Notes: generated from the letters alone by a model not told the origin. A stretch of 64,000 nucleotides of DNA from Myotis daubentonii (GCF_963259705.1 NC_081847.1:92394389-92458388), one strand, 5' to 3'. Positions 12,236 to 23,745 are shown, counted from the stretch's first letter. Made by a program: numbers and translations.

Positions 12236-13009
12236 ACCTATTTATCTGGGGTTAGCTGAGACTCTGACTCATGTTATCTTCACTCCAAGACATTGACAAG
12301 GATCCACTTCATTAACATTCACAGTCCACCCACCCAAACCAGTAGGATGGCCGTGCTGAGGTCCACGGAGAAGGAGACCCGTCTCCGGCAGGGAAGACCG
12401 CGTGGGCAGGGAGCCCTGCTGATGCGGGACAGGCCACACTCACCTCAGCTGCCCGTCCCACAGGCCCGCTCCAGCTAGCAGCTCGGGATTTACTCGCGGC
12501 AGCTCCCAGGTACATTCTAAGGGGCGTCTGGTGCTGGGAGAGGGATCCGGAGACGGGGGTGGGCTCTCTACATGGAAAGGCCGGACACGCTGCTGCTGCA
12601 GGGGCCGGAGGAAACCCCGTGCTGTCCGGGCCCTGGGGCTCCCAGAATAAAGTCACCGGGCACGCCTGTGAGTCACGGCCCTGCTGTTTGTCTCGTGCTC
12701 TGCCGTCCACTCTGCTCACTTTGCCATAAAGCAGCCTGCCTTTCCGAAAATGACCGTGACCTCGGTGAGTTGCAGAGCAGAGTTCTGTAGCCACGGAACA
12801 AGAAGACCGACCAGATCCCGCCTTTGCGTGAAAGGACGTTTTGAAATCCTGTCTTTTTATTGGCAGGTCCCCCACAAACCAACGTCTCCTCTCTAAAATT
12901 CCTTTTACAAAGCACCTAGCATGCCCGTAATCTGCTTTGCCCATCACAGCGTGTCCCTGTCACAAGTTAGAACCTTGCTTTCATCAATTCAGGTAAAATG
13001 AAGATAATA
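12236..13009. other. CpG-rich unique sequence
   Basis: It has a high CpG density between 12.34 and 12.68 kb, ending in an AATAAAG at about 12647 followed by more GC-rich sequence, loosely like an old LTR. A 211-codon open frame runs on the minus strand (12312-12947), but its product is low-complexity and has no recognisable domain. I do not call it a gene. Confidence 0.4.
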
Positions 13010-13011
13010 TA

Positions 13012-13147
13012 CAGGGTGTCCCCAAATAACCTACAGACACTTTAAGAGCTGATAGCTCAATTTTGAAAATGAAATGTATTTTAATAAACATGGCCTTTAT
13101 AAGTATTCAAAATGTGTGTATAGATTTGGGGGGGCGGGTGTGCCCTA
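13012..13147 (+). mobile_element. Short non-autonomous mariner element
   Basis: It begins CAGGGTGTCCCCAAAT and ends with the diverged inverse GGGGGGGCGGGTGTGCCCTA. TA dinucleotides flank it at 13010-13011 and 13148-13149, the Tc1/mariner target. The element is 136 bp and has no transposase. The right terminal repeat is imperfect, with extra G residues. Confidence 0.65.
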
Positions 13148-15840
13148 TATATGTTCCTTTATCTCATATGTCAAATGAAATGGGAGAGCCTCACCTTGGT
13201 GCATTTCCCTTTTTTTTTTCTCAAAAACGATTTTAATCTGAATGCACCGGCTGATGCGCATGCGTCAGCACCGCACAGGGCCTCCCCGTGCCCGCATCAC
13301 TCTGGTTCCCCACAAGGGCTCAGAAAACCATGATGTCGATGATGAATTTAAAAAATCTCTTAAAGCTGCTGTACCAAGCCCCGTTGTGCTTCGGATTTCT
13401 AAATATTAATTTCACCAACAGGATTCTCACTCTTCGCTCTTCAGGCTGTGACTCTCTCTTGCCCTTTTCAACCTTGTACTTCAACTTTTCTCCTGTCAAA
13501 TTAGAAGCAATTCCCTGGGTCATAAGACCTAATGCTTTTAATCTTCGATCCTTTCATTTTTTCCCTACCACCGTGCCTCCACTGTAGATTGCACCAAGAA
13601 ACGTCACGTGTCTGAAGAGAGGAAGATATTCGAACTGCACTTGATTCTGCGGAGCCGCAGCCACAGAACCAGTGCAGGGGCTTAGGCTCGGGGAGGAAGC
13701 GCGACTCACAGGACACAACATCTTTCAAAAGATAAAGGTTCAAGATCGGGCTTTGAACCCTTGAGTGGAGAGTAAGATAGAAATTGTTTTTGATATGTTT
13801 TCTTCAACCAAAATCACACCGGTGGAGATGAGGTGGATAAGATTTAAAAGCAGAGGCATAGCTGAGGCGCTTTCAGGCATAACAGAGAGCAGAGCTGGCC
13901 AGGAACCTCATTCTTCTGGACACAGAAAGGAAATGAGGCCTCGGCCAGGGGTTTCCATCACCAGGGGAAGTGAGTATTAAGGAGAAACTACAGGACCGTC
14001 AGCAGCTGCCTAACCAGAATGTCCATGCTCTCTAAGTCTCAGGCACACATTCAATGAGACTTAACACGCTCTGAAACAGTGACACATGGAAAAACAAGTG
14101 AACCTGTGGTAAAATCCTGAACCAGCAGCACGTACTCGTGTGTTTTAATGACTAATTCACAGTGGAATTTATTGGCGACTCCCGAGTTAATTTTGAGCAC
14201 ACAAGCAGGGTAAATTAGAATGCAAAGCAGCCTCCTCACATGTATTTGAAGTTGTTGCCTTTAATAAAGGCACAGTAACAGCCCGATGATAACTGCAAAT
14301 TACCATGGGATTGATGTCTAATGTCCTTGTGCCTTGTCAAGGCTCAGGAGAAACTCTTCAGATCATAGAAACTCGTCATCTTTCATCCATGAGCAGGAAA
14401 GCATTTTAACAATGGAAACGACCCCTTACAGAAGTCAGATACTCCAACATGCGCAGGGTAGCTCCATGAAAGCATTTTGGAGGCTAACATTGCAACCTTT
14501 CAGTGGATTGGAATAAGTTACAGCCACATCAGTTAGGCCAGATAAGGTCATGCTGAAGTAACCACATGGCAAAGGGTCATGTATGGCTCATGATATATGT
14601 TCCTTGTGGTTGACTAGGGGCCTCTGCACAGTTTGCCCTCAGCAGAGGGCCCGGGCTCAGGGAAGAGCCACTGCTTGAAACTTTTCTGGGTTTTCAGAAA
14701 AACAAAAAGTACATTTGGAAGGTCTCACATTAACAATGACATATTCTGGAACAATGTGTTGGCCAGATCTAGGCCCACAGGTCCATCCCCCACAGGTGAG
14801 GCAGAAATACAATCATAGGACGTGCCTAAAGGGAGGCAAACCTGAACTACTTGGCAAACTGTACTAGTAACTGCCACATGACCATTTCAACCTCCAATAG
14901 GCAGAGTTGCAGGGAATGGGATGGTTAAAAAGAAAGTGAATGGGTGGAGGAAAGTTCCAAGGAAATGCTCTCCTGGTTAACAAGAGTGAAGGGTTATGGT
15001 GATTTTTACCAACTGATTCAACACAACAATAAAAACCGTTCAATTTAATATATCCACAGCTATTTTTACCTCCCCCACCCCGCCGCCCCTGGCGTGGCCT
15101 TGGCTCTCGCCATCGGCTAAGTGGTGCCTGGCAATGGGAGGAACTTGGGGAAGCATATCAGTTCTTCTGAGCTTTTAGGATACCCTCTGTGTCTTTATGA
15201 CAAGGTAAGCGAGCTACAGACAATCCCAAATATTCAGAAGACCTTGACAGAGATTAGAGAAAAAAAACACTCTTCTAAGTAAGGTGAGACATTAAGTTAA
15301 ATCCTAAAATAATTTAACAAATAACCCTAATTAGGTAGCTTACAGGGAATATTAGGGACCCTTTTGTCTAATAGCATTGTTCTGCCAAAAAAAATCCTCT
15401 AGCAATGGAGATCCTTGAAGGTCAGTATATCAGCTGTGAGACCCTGAAGGTCAGGTGGCCCTTCCGTCTTCCATTCACTGCACGTGAGGGGCTAGCACCA
15501 CAGGAGTTGGGTGGATGGGCTTGGCAGAGGGAACTCCTCTTGCCAAACAAGTTGCAAAACAACACAAAAAATTAATAGACTGTCCAGAGGTAAGAGTGAA
15601 ACAAAATTCAAGGGCAACATGCCTGACAATGCAAAGGTTCATCAAAGAATGAGGCAGGGTCTGAAGTTGGTATCTACTAAAGGACTAAGGGCCAAGAAAG
15701 CGGAAAGCCAGGAAGATGCGGGATGGGAACAAGAATCAGAGAGAGTTACCTCTGTGGACTTCAAGGAGCTCACAAATGTAGGGCACAGCTGGATGGGTAG
15801 AAGGAGCAGATGAGGCCGAGACTGCGTACTATATGCCTCT
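13148..15840. other. Unique noncoding sequence
   Basis: Unique sequence of mixed composition. Parts such as 14.05-14.33 kb have a dense non-repetitive texture that could be conserved noncoding DNA. A minus-strand lysine- and arginine-rich 67-residue frame near 13.3-13.5 kb has no recognised family. Confidence 0.4.
13249..13270. promoter_or_regulatory. NRF1-like palindromic site overlapping an ARE-like half
   Basis: GCTGATGCGCATGCGTCAGC is a near-palindrome. Its centre TGCGCATGCG fits the NRF1 consensus YGCGCATGCGCR with one end base changed, and the right half TGCGTCAGCA resembles a Maf/NRF2 element. It lies in otherwise CpG-poor unique sequence. Function is inferred from motif alone. Confidence 0.35.
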
Positions 15841-15855
15841 TCAGCAGGGGGCGCT
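15841..15855 (+). promoter_or_regulatory. CTCF-like motif outside any recognised repeat
   Basis: TCAGCAGGGGGCGCT fits the CTCF core CCASYAGRKGGCRS with a single first-base difference and includes the favoured GGCGC extension. It is on the opposite strand to the motif near 2.34 kb. Confidence 0.5.
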
Positions 15856-16066
15856 GCTTCTCTGTTCACTGGGAATTGACACCTTAATAAGGGACAGAGC
15901 CAAGGCTTTGACACTTATCTTAAATAATGTACGTTTGCCCTTCAAGTAGCCACCTACACTGTAGGGACAGGTGGTCCTCCTTCTGAGACAGCCCTCTACT
16001 CGTCCCTGTAATGCTGCCATGGTTACAGACCCCCGTGCATTTCTGTGGGAATATGTAGCCATAACA

Positions 16067-16305
16067 CAGTGATGGTGAGTGAGCCTTTTGAGCTCCGCTT
16101 GTCAGCATTTTGAAAAACCCTAACTTAACTCTGGTGCCATGTCACATATAGAAATTTTTTGATATTTGCAACCATAGTAAAACAAAGACTTATATTTTTG
16201 ATATTTATTTTATATATTTAAATGCCATTTAACAAAGAAAAATCAGCCTAAAAAATGAGTTCGCGTGTCACCTCTGACATGGGTGTCATAGGTTCACCAT
16301 CATTG
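16067..16305 (+). mobile_element. Non-autonomous hAT element, copy 1
   Basis: The element starts CAGTGATGGTGAGTGAGCC and ends in the inverse AGGTTCACCATCATTG. A perfect 8-bp target duplication, CCATAACA, lies at 16059-16066 and 16306-16313. Its AT-rich interior (TTTTTGATATTTGCAACC and so on) is nearly identical to the copy at 44458-44692 and contains no transposase. The high copy identity suggests a fairly young bat-lineage family. Confidence 0.92.
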
Positions 16306-16313
16306 CCATAACA

Positions 16314-16865
16314 GTTCTAGATTCAGCTATGGAGAACAGTGATGCTAGCTTTTATTTACACTCCAGGAAGATGCTTTTTTTAGTGATATGGCAACTTGAA
16401 TAGGCAGAGAGAAAGGCTAAGTCCTCCTGAATTGGGGTTAAAAAAGTGAGAATTTTTTCCCCCTCTCACAACTAAGTCTTATTAATTTTGACAGGACTAC
16501 TTATTCTCCATGCATATTATGCTACATTTTTTCACACTAAAATTACTGCAATGCTATCAATTCAAGCAGGATCGAGACTATGAAATATTAATAAGGCTAC
16601 TATTCATCTAATTTTCAAAGTAGTGGCCTATATATAGGACAGAAGCATAGTCCCAGAATAGCTGTGGGCTTTGGAGCAGTAGACGCGGGCTTATGGAGCA
16701 AGAATATAAAGACTCAGAGTATAGAGTGAACATGACCACATAAAATTCTAACAGGAGACAAAAAGAAAAGAATATCTGTCTCTAGAATATATATGTTTAG
16801 GACAGAGCAGAAGACAGGAAGGAGGAAGGTGATACATTTGATATGATTAATTTCCAAGACCGAGG
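16314..16865. other. Unique noncoding sequence
   Basis: AT-rich unique sequence. I see no gene or recognisable repeat. Confidence 0.45.
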
Positions 16866-16869
16866 TGTG

Positions 16870-17060
16870 TACTGGCATAAAAGTGTGAGAATCTCAGGTT
16901 CAGATTCTGCCACTGCAGGTTGTATGAACTTGGACAAAGTAAGACAATTGAGCTTTCTTGTTTTCATATAATGTGGACGAAGAATATAAATGCTCATCAC
17001 ACAGGTATGTTGTCATGACCAAGTAACATTGAATGTGTGATAAACGTTTGGAAATGCTAA
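16870..17060 (+). repeat. MIR SINE fragment
   Basis: It shows MIR-like order: a CAGGTTCAGATTCTGCCACT head, an ACTTGGACAAAGTAAG block, a degraded CTTGTTTTCATATAATG core and a TGTGTGATAAACGTTTG tail. Confidence 0.65.
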
Positions 17061-17144
17061 AGATGTATACATTCTATTATTATTCACATGAACATTAATG
17101 TATTTCTCTATATAAAATTTTATACTTTTAAAAGGTTTAATGCC

Positions 17145-17230
17145 CCCATTCATTCATTCATTCATTCACCTACTCAATAACTATTTTTTTGTGTACATCC
17201 CATGTACATATATTTGAATGTTTTAGAATA
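17145..17230 (-). repeat. L2 3' end with CATT repeat
   Basis: (CATT)n at 17149-17168 is followed by a diverged ACTCAATAACTATTTTTT. This is the inverse of the L2 3' terminus, whose short TGAA-type tail often expands. The remaining sequence to 17.48 kb is AT-rich with a MIR-like trace at 17.28 kb. Confidence 0.5.
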
Positions 17231-17488
17231 GAACTTCAATCATGTATAGAAAATGACATTTACAAATATTATAAAGAGTGCAGGTTCTGATATCTGACAG
17301 ACCTGGGCTAAATTTCTGGATATGTGCCATATAATCTTTGGAGAACCTAGGTAAATTGTCCATATATAATATACCCAATTTTTATCACATATTAAAACAT
17401 AGTAATAAAAGCACTATCATGATTATTAAATGAAAAATCATGTATCGCTTTTAGAACAGCATCTAAAGTACTATAGCTATGATTTCTT

Positions 17489-17698
17489 TTTTAAAAAATA
17501 TATTTTATTTATTTCAGAGAGGAAGGGAGAAGGAGAAAGAGATAGAAACATCAATGACAAGAGAGTATCATTGATCCGCTGCCTCCTGCATGCCCCACAC
17601 TGGGGATCGAGCCCGGGGCATGTGCCCTGACCAGGAATTGAACCATGACCTCCTGGTTCAAAGGTCCATGCTCAACCACTGAGCCATGCCAGCTGGGC
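17489..17698 (-). repeat. VES SINE, full length
   Basis: The minus-strand copy has a T-rich end and body, and finishes in CTCAACCACTGAGCCATGCC with AGCTGGGC. A 15-bp target duplication, TAGCTATGATTTCTT, at 17474-17488 and 17699-17713 fixes both ends. Confidence 0.95.
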
Positions 17699-17713
17699 TA
17701 GCTATGATTTCTT

Positions 17714-18204
17714 AATAAAAATTTTGTTAAGTTGCATTTTTAAACACAAACTATGATATATATAAAATACATTGTGAGTCTGTAAAATTATGTTTCTTAG
17801 AAGTTCATTTAAACTTCACTGAACATATAATATTTCAGAGAAATTAAAAATTAGGTTTTGTCCATTTCATCATTAATTATACTTGTATTACAGTTTTTCT
17901 CTAGAGACAGTCCAATATTACTTACATTTTATCTTACTTGCAGTCATTCTGTGAGAAAAACTGCAATAGAGAAAATAATGAGCTGTCTTAGCTTATAGTA
18001 TATTTCTTTTAATCTATTTCCTTGACATTAATTATCACTTACATGCTTAGTTTTTCTCCTAACATTTCCCACCCCCACCTTCACCCCACTGGGATGTTCA
18101 CATAAAGAAAGGTATTGTTGGGTCTGCGTTTCCTCTTCTCTGTATTAAGCATCCAGATTATTCTACAGTCACCAAGAAAATGTACCATATTTAAAAAATA
18201 TAAA
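17714..18204. other. Unique noncoding sequence
   Basis: AT-rich unique sequence with nothing recognisable. Confidence 0.45.
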
Positions 18205-18428
18205 GGCCCGGCCAGCATGGCTTATTGGTTGAGCACCTACTATGAACCAGGAGAACATGGTTTGATTCTTGGTCAGGGCACATTCCTGGGTTGTGGGCTC
18301 AGTCCCCAGTGGGGGTACGTGCAGGATGATTCTCTCTCATCATTGATGTTCCTTTCTCTCTCTCTCTCGCTCTCTCTCCCTCTCTTCCTCTCTGAAATCA
18401 ATAAAAATGTATATTTATAAATAAATAA
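18205..18428 (+). repeat. VES SINE
   Basis: It has the head GGCCCGGCCAGCATGGCT, a box-B-like GGTTTGATTCTTGG, the CCCCAGTGGGGGTACGTGCA body, an expanded (TC)n block and an AATAAAAATG tail. The middle is shortened: the GGCAGCTGATC segment is missing. The target duplication is unclear because the flanks are A/T-rich. Confidence 0.9.
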
Positions 18429-19177
18429 GAGAAAGAACACAGGCTTCATAGTTTGGTGGAATGTTGGATCCGTTCTAGAACTGTGACATTAAGCTACTAA
18501 CATAATGCTTGCCTCGACAGGTATGTGAAGTGTAAACTATGACCACTGTCATGATGTATGATGTTCTGTGGCAATAGGTAACTGAGGGGGATGTCCAGCC
18601 CTGATCGATGACACAGAAACCTTCATAAATGAACCCTGGAGGATGCTGTCCTGACCATTCCTTTGGGAGGTAACTGAATCCACATGGAGGAAGCTGAACA
18701 AGAAGAGGAGGAGGTTTAAGATGTTTGGTCTGAAGGTTATTGGTTGGCTAAGTAAGACACCTAGGGGTCAGGACACCAAATATACAGAATGATGGTTTTA
18801 TTATATGTAAAGTCAGTTTTTAATCACCTAAAGGGAGTAATAAGTCACACTTTTGCATAGGTAGCTAACTTCCTTTAATTACATTTCTTTGATTAATAAA
18901 AAAGATACATTTATATTCCTGAACACATTTTATTTAAATAAAGGGAAAGAGGAGGTTAAAACAATTCTAAATGTTAATATAAAGCTTGGTCAACAATTAA
19001 GAATTTGTCATAGATAACCTACCTGTATAAGATTTATGTGGATAATTGAAAATGTTAATAATTCAGTGATATTTCATCACTCATATAACCATTAAAATTC
19101 AGGTCATCATACCTGAATCTCTCAGAAGATAAAAAGTAATCAAAGATTCAAATGTCATTTTAAAATCATAATTATTA
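18429..19177. other. Unique noncoding sequence
   Basis: A weak MIR-like trace lies at about 18.43-18.53 kb; otherwise this is AT-rich unique sequence. No gene is recognised. Confidence 0.4.
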
Positions 19178-19392
19178 TTTTTAAGTATATTTTTATTGAT
19201 TTCAGAGAGGAAGGGAGAGGGAGAAAGAGATAGAAACATCAGTGATGAAAGGGAATCATTGATCGGCTGCCTCCTGCACACCCCACACTGGGGATCGAGC
19301 CCACAACCCAGGCATGTGCCCTGACGAGGAATCGAACTCTGACCTCCTGGTTCATAGATCAATGCTCAACCACTGAGCCACAGCAGCCGGGC
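19178..19392 (-). repeat. VES SINE, full length
   Basis: It runs on the minus strand from a T-rich tail through GATTTCAGAGAGGAAGGGAG to the inverse head GAGCCACAGCAGCCGGGC. The flanks AAAATCATAATTATT and AAAAATAAATTATT are similar but not identical, which suggests a decayed target duplication. Confidence 0.9.
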
Positions 19393-20221
19393 AAAAATAA
19401 ATTATTTCTATATCTTTCCTTTAGGTGGTTATGTCCTTTGAAGAACATGTACACTTTTACTGAATACAGCAACTTTTTATTTTACCCCCTGCTACAACTT
19501 CTATTTTATCCTCAGAGGGGTATCTCTGTGATCTAAAAGCAACTACCACTCCAGTTTAAAAGCAGGGCTCTGAACTAGTGAAGAGAGAGTTTAAATAATC
19601 TAATGAAGTTGACAGCGTTAATTATTACAAGGCCCAAACTGGCACCTTTAAGGTCATCTTGGTTCTTATAAGGTCCAACTCTGGATCTGCTTGGAATATG
19701 GTAGGCCTTGGAAAGGCAAGCCCTGCAGTACCAAACTAGAATTCCTGAAATTAACGTCCCTCGTGCATCTATCAGATTCTGTAGCTTCTCTGCCACAGCA
19801 CCTACGCCATGGCTCGGGGTTGGGTAGACCCCATGAGTCTGGCCTCAGTTCTCTGGAATGAATCAAAGTATCATCCATAGTCTCCTCTCAGTTAACCACA
19901 TGGCAGTCTCCTTCTTAATTGATATTTTTTATTTCCTTGTATATTTGAGCTTCCTTTCTACATTCCCACCTCAGAGGGGGCCTAACCCTTCAGCTAGAAT
20001 GGAACAGAGCCCAACTTTGCCAATGGTCATGCTGGTGCTATGCCACCTTCACAGACAAATGCCTGTTGTTGGTTTTTAGGTGATCAGCCGGGTCAAATAA
20101 ATATAAGAAAATGAACCAAAAATGAAAACCTGGCCATGTGCTTGGAAAATAGGCACAGTTCAAAGGGAGTTTGGATTCTCATGATCTTAAGCAGGAAGTG
20201 TAGGCTGCTGCGTGGTGCAGC
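19393..20221. other. Unique noncoding sequence
   Basis: Unique sequence of even composition; no gene or repeat is recognised. Confidence 0.45.
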
Positions 20222-20229
20222 ATCTAGGA

Positions 20230-20535
20230 CAGCGGTTCTCAACCTGTGGGTCTCGACACCTTTGGGGGTCAAACGACCCTTTCACAGGGGTCGCCTAAGA
20301 CCATCTGAAAACACATATATAATTACATATTGTTTTGTGATTAATCACTATGCTTTAATTATGTTCAATTTGTAACAAAAATACATCCTGCATATCAGAT
20401 ATTTACATTACAATTCATAACAGTAGCAACATTACAGTTATGAAGTAGCAACGAAAATAATTTTATGGTTGGTGTCACCACAACATGAGGAACTGTATTA
20501 AAGGGTCGCGGCATTAGGCAGGCTGAGAACCGCTG
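20230..20535 (+). mobile_element. SPIN-type non-autonomous hAT transposon, long form
   Basis: The terminal repeats CAGCGGTTCTCAACCTG and CAGGCTGAGAACCGCTG match SPIN ('Space Invaders'), with the interior GTGGGTCTCGACACCTTTGG, ACATATATAATTACATATTG and GGAACTGTATTAAAGGGTCG. The 8-bp target duplication ATCTAGGA/ACCTAGGA flanks it with one difference. The element is 306 bp with no transposase, so it would depend on a source elsewhere. SPIN is known as a horizontally transferred family in several tetrapods including Myotis. Confidence 0.9.
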
Positions 20536-20543
20536 ACCTAGGA

Positions 20544-22199
20544 CTTACTTCCTTGTTGGGCCATGGCTTTCCCGTACTGCACCTTCTAGGTTCAGTTGTT
20601 AAGAAAGAAACATTTTATAAAAGCTTGCAAAATTTTAACATAGATCTGAAAAACGTTCAGTCTGTCTGGAAAGCTTGTCACTATTACCTCGCACACATAA
20701 TTTTAAATAGTCAATTGCACGCCAAAGGCCAGGCTAGAAATCCAAGGCAGGCCCAGGTTGTGCTCAGGGTAACCTGGGATGTTAAAACAGTAAAACCAAA
20801 ACCAAACGCAACTGATGTGATGTGCGGCTTTCATTTCCATACGTGTCTTCTTCGGTGGCTCACCCTGTGCTTGGCTGGGCTTACATGAACCATATTAGAA
20901 TAGCAGACTGTCCACTACATGCATAAACACCCCTCTCACACAGGCATGCACACACACGCTGGTTAAAAGAGAAATACTGTTTTCAAACGTTGTTTTTTTT
21001 ATTCTTCAGAGGCACGTTTTATGTAAATAGTTACGGGGGAAACGTGCGTGCGATTGAATTCTTCAGGAAAAGTTCCAGTTCTGCCTCGTTGGCCAAAGAC
21101 CTTCCAGGAAGGCCCCGAGTGCTGCTTTCAACTGCAAAACGCCGGCCTTGGTCCCCCCTTGCCCTCTCCACCCCACCGCACAGGGGAGCTCCCCCAGGGA
21201 GACAGATCCAGCACTGAGCGCCCAGCAGGCAGCGGGCCCTGTCCCGGCTCCTCTGCGTATGTTGATAAACAGCCTTCACACTACTCCGCCTCCAGATCCT
21301 TCCGACAGTTGGGCGTCTTACCGCAGCCATTCACTCCACAGCTCCCTCTCCTCATGCCCTGGGAAGCTGTGAAACAGGCGAGGGAGGAACCTGCCCTGTC
21401 ACAGCCTGAGGTATCTGGGCGCCTACGGTCTTACGCGTCCTTAATGAAATATGAAAGTTACCGCGAAATTTAAAATAGATGAACTATACGGCCAAAAAAA
21501 CCCCAACCTCTTAACAAAAACAAAAAAGAAAAGAAAACTGATGAGAAAATATTGAAACGTTAGAGGTCAAAGGTAAAAGGAACAGCGGGAATCCATATTT
21601 AGGTATTTCTACCCGTATCTTGTACGATAACACTGAACTTTCAAAGCTCAGTAAAACCAAGACAAGGTATTGGAAAACAAGACTTAACTGAGAATAGGAT
21701 ATAAGAGTTGACATGAGTCCATATCCATTGTTAATCTCTGTCTAATCTAATCTAATCTTCTAGGAAGCTCTTGGTTTTTAATATGAAGACCCAAGTAAGT
21801 AGCCTGGGAATAATGAAGCTGATGAGTAATTACATAGTAATCTCTTGTAAAAAGTGGAAACACAGGCCTAAGCCTTTTTGCCTTACGTAAAAGAGAATTG
21901 TCTAGATACCATTTCAAAGGGGGAAAAACTGGGTGTTTCGTTCAATCAAGTGAACTTATGTTACCAAGAAAGAGAAGCTGCTTTTGATTGGAATGTTCAC
22001 AAAGTCAAAATAGTAGCGGTCAACGGTGCCCGTGTCCTCAGCCAGCGGCTCTCCAGCCTGTCCACCCGCAGACGCAGGTGCGCGCGTGCCTTCGGGGCTG
22101 GGAAGTCAGGGAGAAATTCCATTTGTGCCTTGTCCTGCACAGGAGGGAGTTAAGCCTCATTCTGACCTCACTGATGCACTGACCCTGATGCTCTTAAGC
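20544..22199. other. Unique noncoding sequence
   Basis: Unique sequence with a GC-richer patch at 21.05-21.42 kb, where open frames overlap on both strands. None resembles a protein family that I know. No repeat is recognised. Confidence 0.4.
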
Positions 22200-22421
22200 C
22201 AGCGGTTCTCAACCTTGGCTGCACATTAGGATCACCCGGGAATCTTTTTAAAATCCTGATTTCTGGGCCTCATCCTCCGGAAATTTTGTCTCTTTGTTAT
22301 GGGGTGAGGCCACAACATTAGTCACAAAGAAACAGAATTTCCAGAGGATGAGGCCCAGAAATCAGGATTATAAAAAGATTCCCAGGTGATTCTAATGTGC
22401 AGCCAAGGTTGAGAACCACTG
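22200..22421. mobile_element. Fold-back hAT (MER5-like) element
   Basis: The element starts CAGCGGTTCTCAACCTTGG and ends in the inverse CCAAGGTTGAGAACCACTG, so it has hAT-type ends. The two arms, 22200-22297 and 22324-22421, are inverted copies of each other, with about seven mismatches in 97 bases around a 26-base loop. No matching 8-bp target duplication remains. Transcribed, it would form one long hairpin. Confidence 0.85.
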
Positions 22422-22429
22422 TAGCCATC

Positions 22430-23506
22430 TGTTTGTCAGAAAGCCACTTAGCACCTCCACACTCACGTTTTGCCAAGAGAGAGGGTTTGGGGGAGGGAGG
22501 TGTTGGCAGACCCTCGGCTCAGCCATTCCCCGGAGGGCGCAGGGCACCTGGTACATTAGACACCAGTCCATGAGGATTTAACACTGTACAGACCTCGGTC
22601 CTGGCGCCTTTACAGGACTTTGTCATGCGATAAGGAGGAGTGATGCGGCGTTATGGGAGGCGATATTTTCAATGCAATGCTTACTAGAACCGTGGGAGGG
22701 GAGCGATTCTCAGACCTCGTAGGGCCCCTGGCTGGGTGTGGAAATGAACCTGAAACAGCAGATTGACAAGGGAAAAGCGCACGCATTGCATTGTGCTGGA
22801 CTTTTCCAGGGACTTGGGGCTTCACAAGAGAACGCAGTCCCAGACAAGTGACCCCAGCAGGAGGCTTTCACACCTTCTTCTCTGAGAAACAAGGAAACCA
22901 GGAGAGCTGACAAGAGAAGAAGAAGGAGCAAGTAGGGAAGGTCCGGTCAGTTTCTCAGGCCTCCGTCCAGGTGCCCTTCTCTGGTGGTAAGCACGGCCCC
23001 CTCCCTCTGGCACCAGGAGAGAACCCTCCCCGGGGGGATTTCACCCTCTGTTTCAGGGAAGAAGTCAAGGGGGAGGGTGTTAGAGGGACTCTCCTGTTTC
23101 TGCCCCCCCCCCCTTTTTTAAACCAATTCCTTCAACTTAAGATATTTAATATGGCAAGATGCTCCATTGAGGAGTTCTATATTTAGCTATCACATGGGTT
23201 CCAGAAGATGTTTTGGGGAAAAATTAGCACGATGTGTCCCTTTAATGTAAAAATAATGCTTTCAAATTATGAGAAAGTAACGTGTGTGTTTTTTTCAAAC
23301 ACATTCATGTTTTGCAGAGAGCACTTTGAAAACAGTTGTTTGAAGATGTTTGTCTAATTAAGTTATTACTTTCCAAAATTTACCTAAAAGCGTCATCTAT
23401 GCACATATCAGTATGACACAACTAAAGGGCTGATTTTTTCATTTGTTTTACGATGTCCAAAATGAGAAGTTTCAGGGGGTTTAACCCATTTGATAAAAAT
23501 GTAACC
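22430..23506. other. Unique noncoding sequence
   Basis: The segment is GC-richer to 23.1 kb, with a C-run at about 23103-23113, and then AT-rich. Short open frames have no recognisable product. Confidence 0.45.
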
Positions 23507-23514
23507 GTTTAACC

Positions 23515-23737
23515 CAGCAGTGGGCAAACTATGGCCCGCGGGCCGGATCCGGCCCGTTTGAAATGAATAAAAATAAAAAAATAAAATAAAAAAAAGACCA
23601 TACCCTTTTATGTAATGATGTTTACTTTGAACTTATATTAGTTCACACAAACACTCCATCCATGCTTTTGTTCCGGCCCTCCGGTCCAGTTTAAGAACAC
23701 ATTGTGGCCCTCGAGTCAAAACGTTTGCCCACCCCTG
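23515..23737 (+). mobile_element. Non-autonomous hAT element, second family, copy 1
   Basis: It begins CAGCAGTGGGCAAACTATGG and ends GTTTGCCCACCCCTG, with terminal repeats of the type CAGGGGTGGGCAAAC. It contains GGCCCGCGGGCCGGATCCGG and GGCCCTCCGGTCCAG. A perfect 8-bp target duplication GTTTAACC is at 23507-23514 and 23738-23745. The element is 223 bp and non-coding, and is nearly the same as the copy at 51886-52098. Confidence 0.95.
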
Positions 23738-23745
23738 GTTTAACC

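Noticed and set aside
12312..12947. 211-residue minus-strand open frame
   Set aside because: CpG-rich DNA has few stops. The product has no recognisable domain, and no promoter, splice or poly(A) context was seen.
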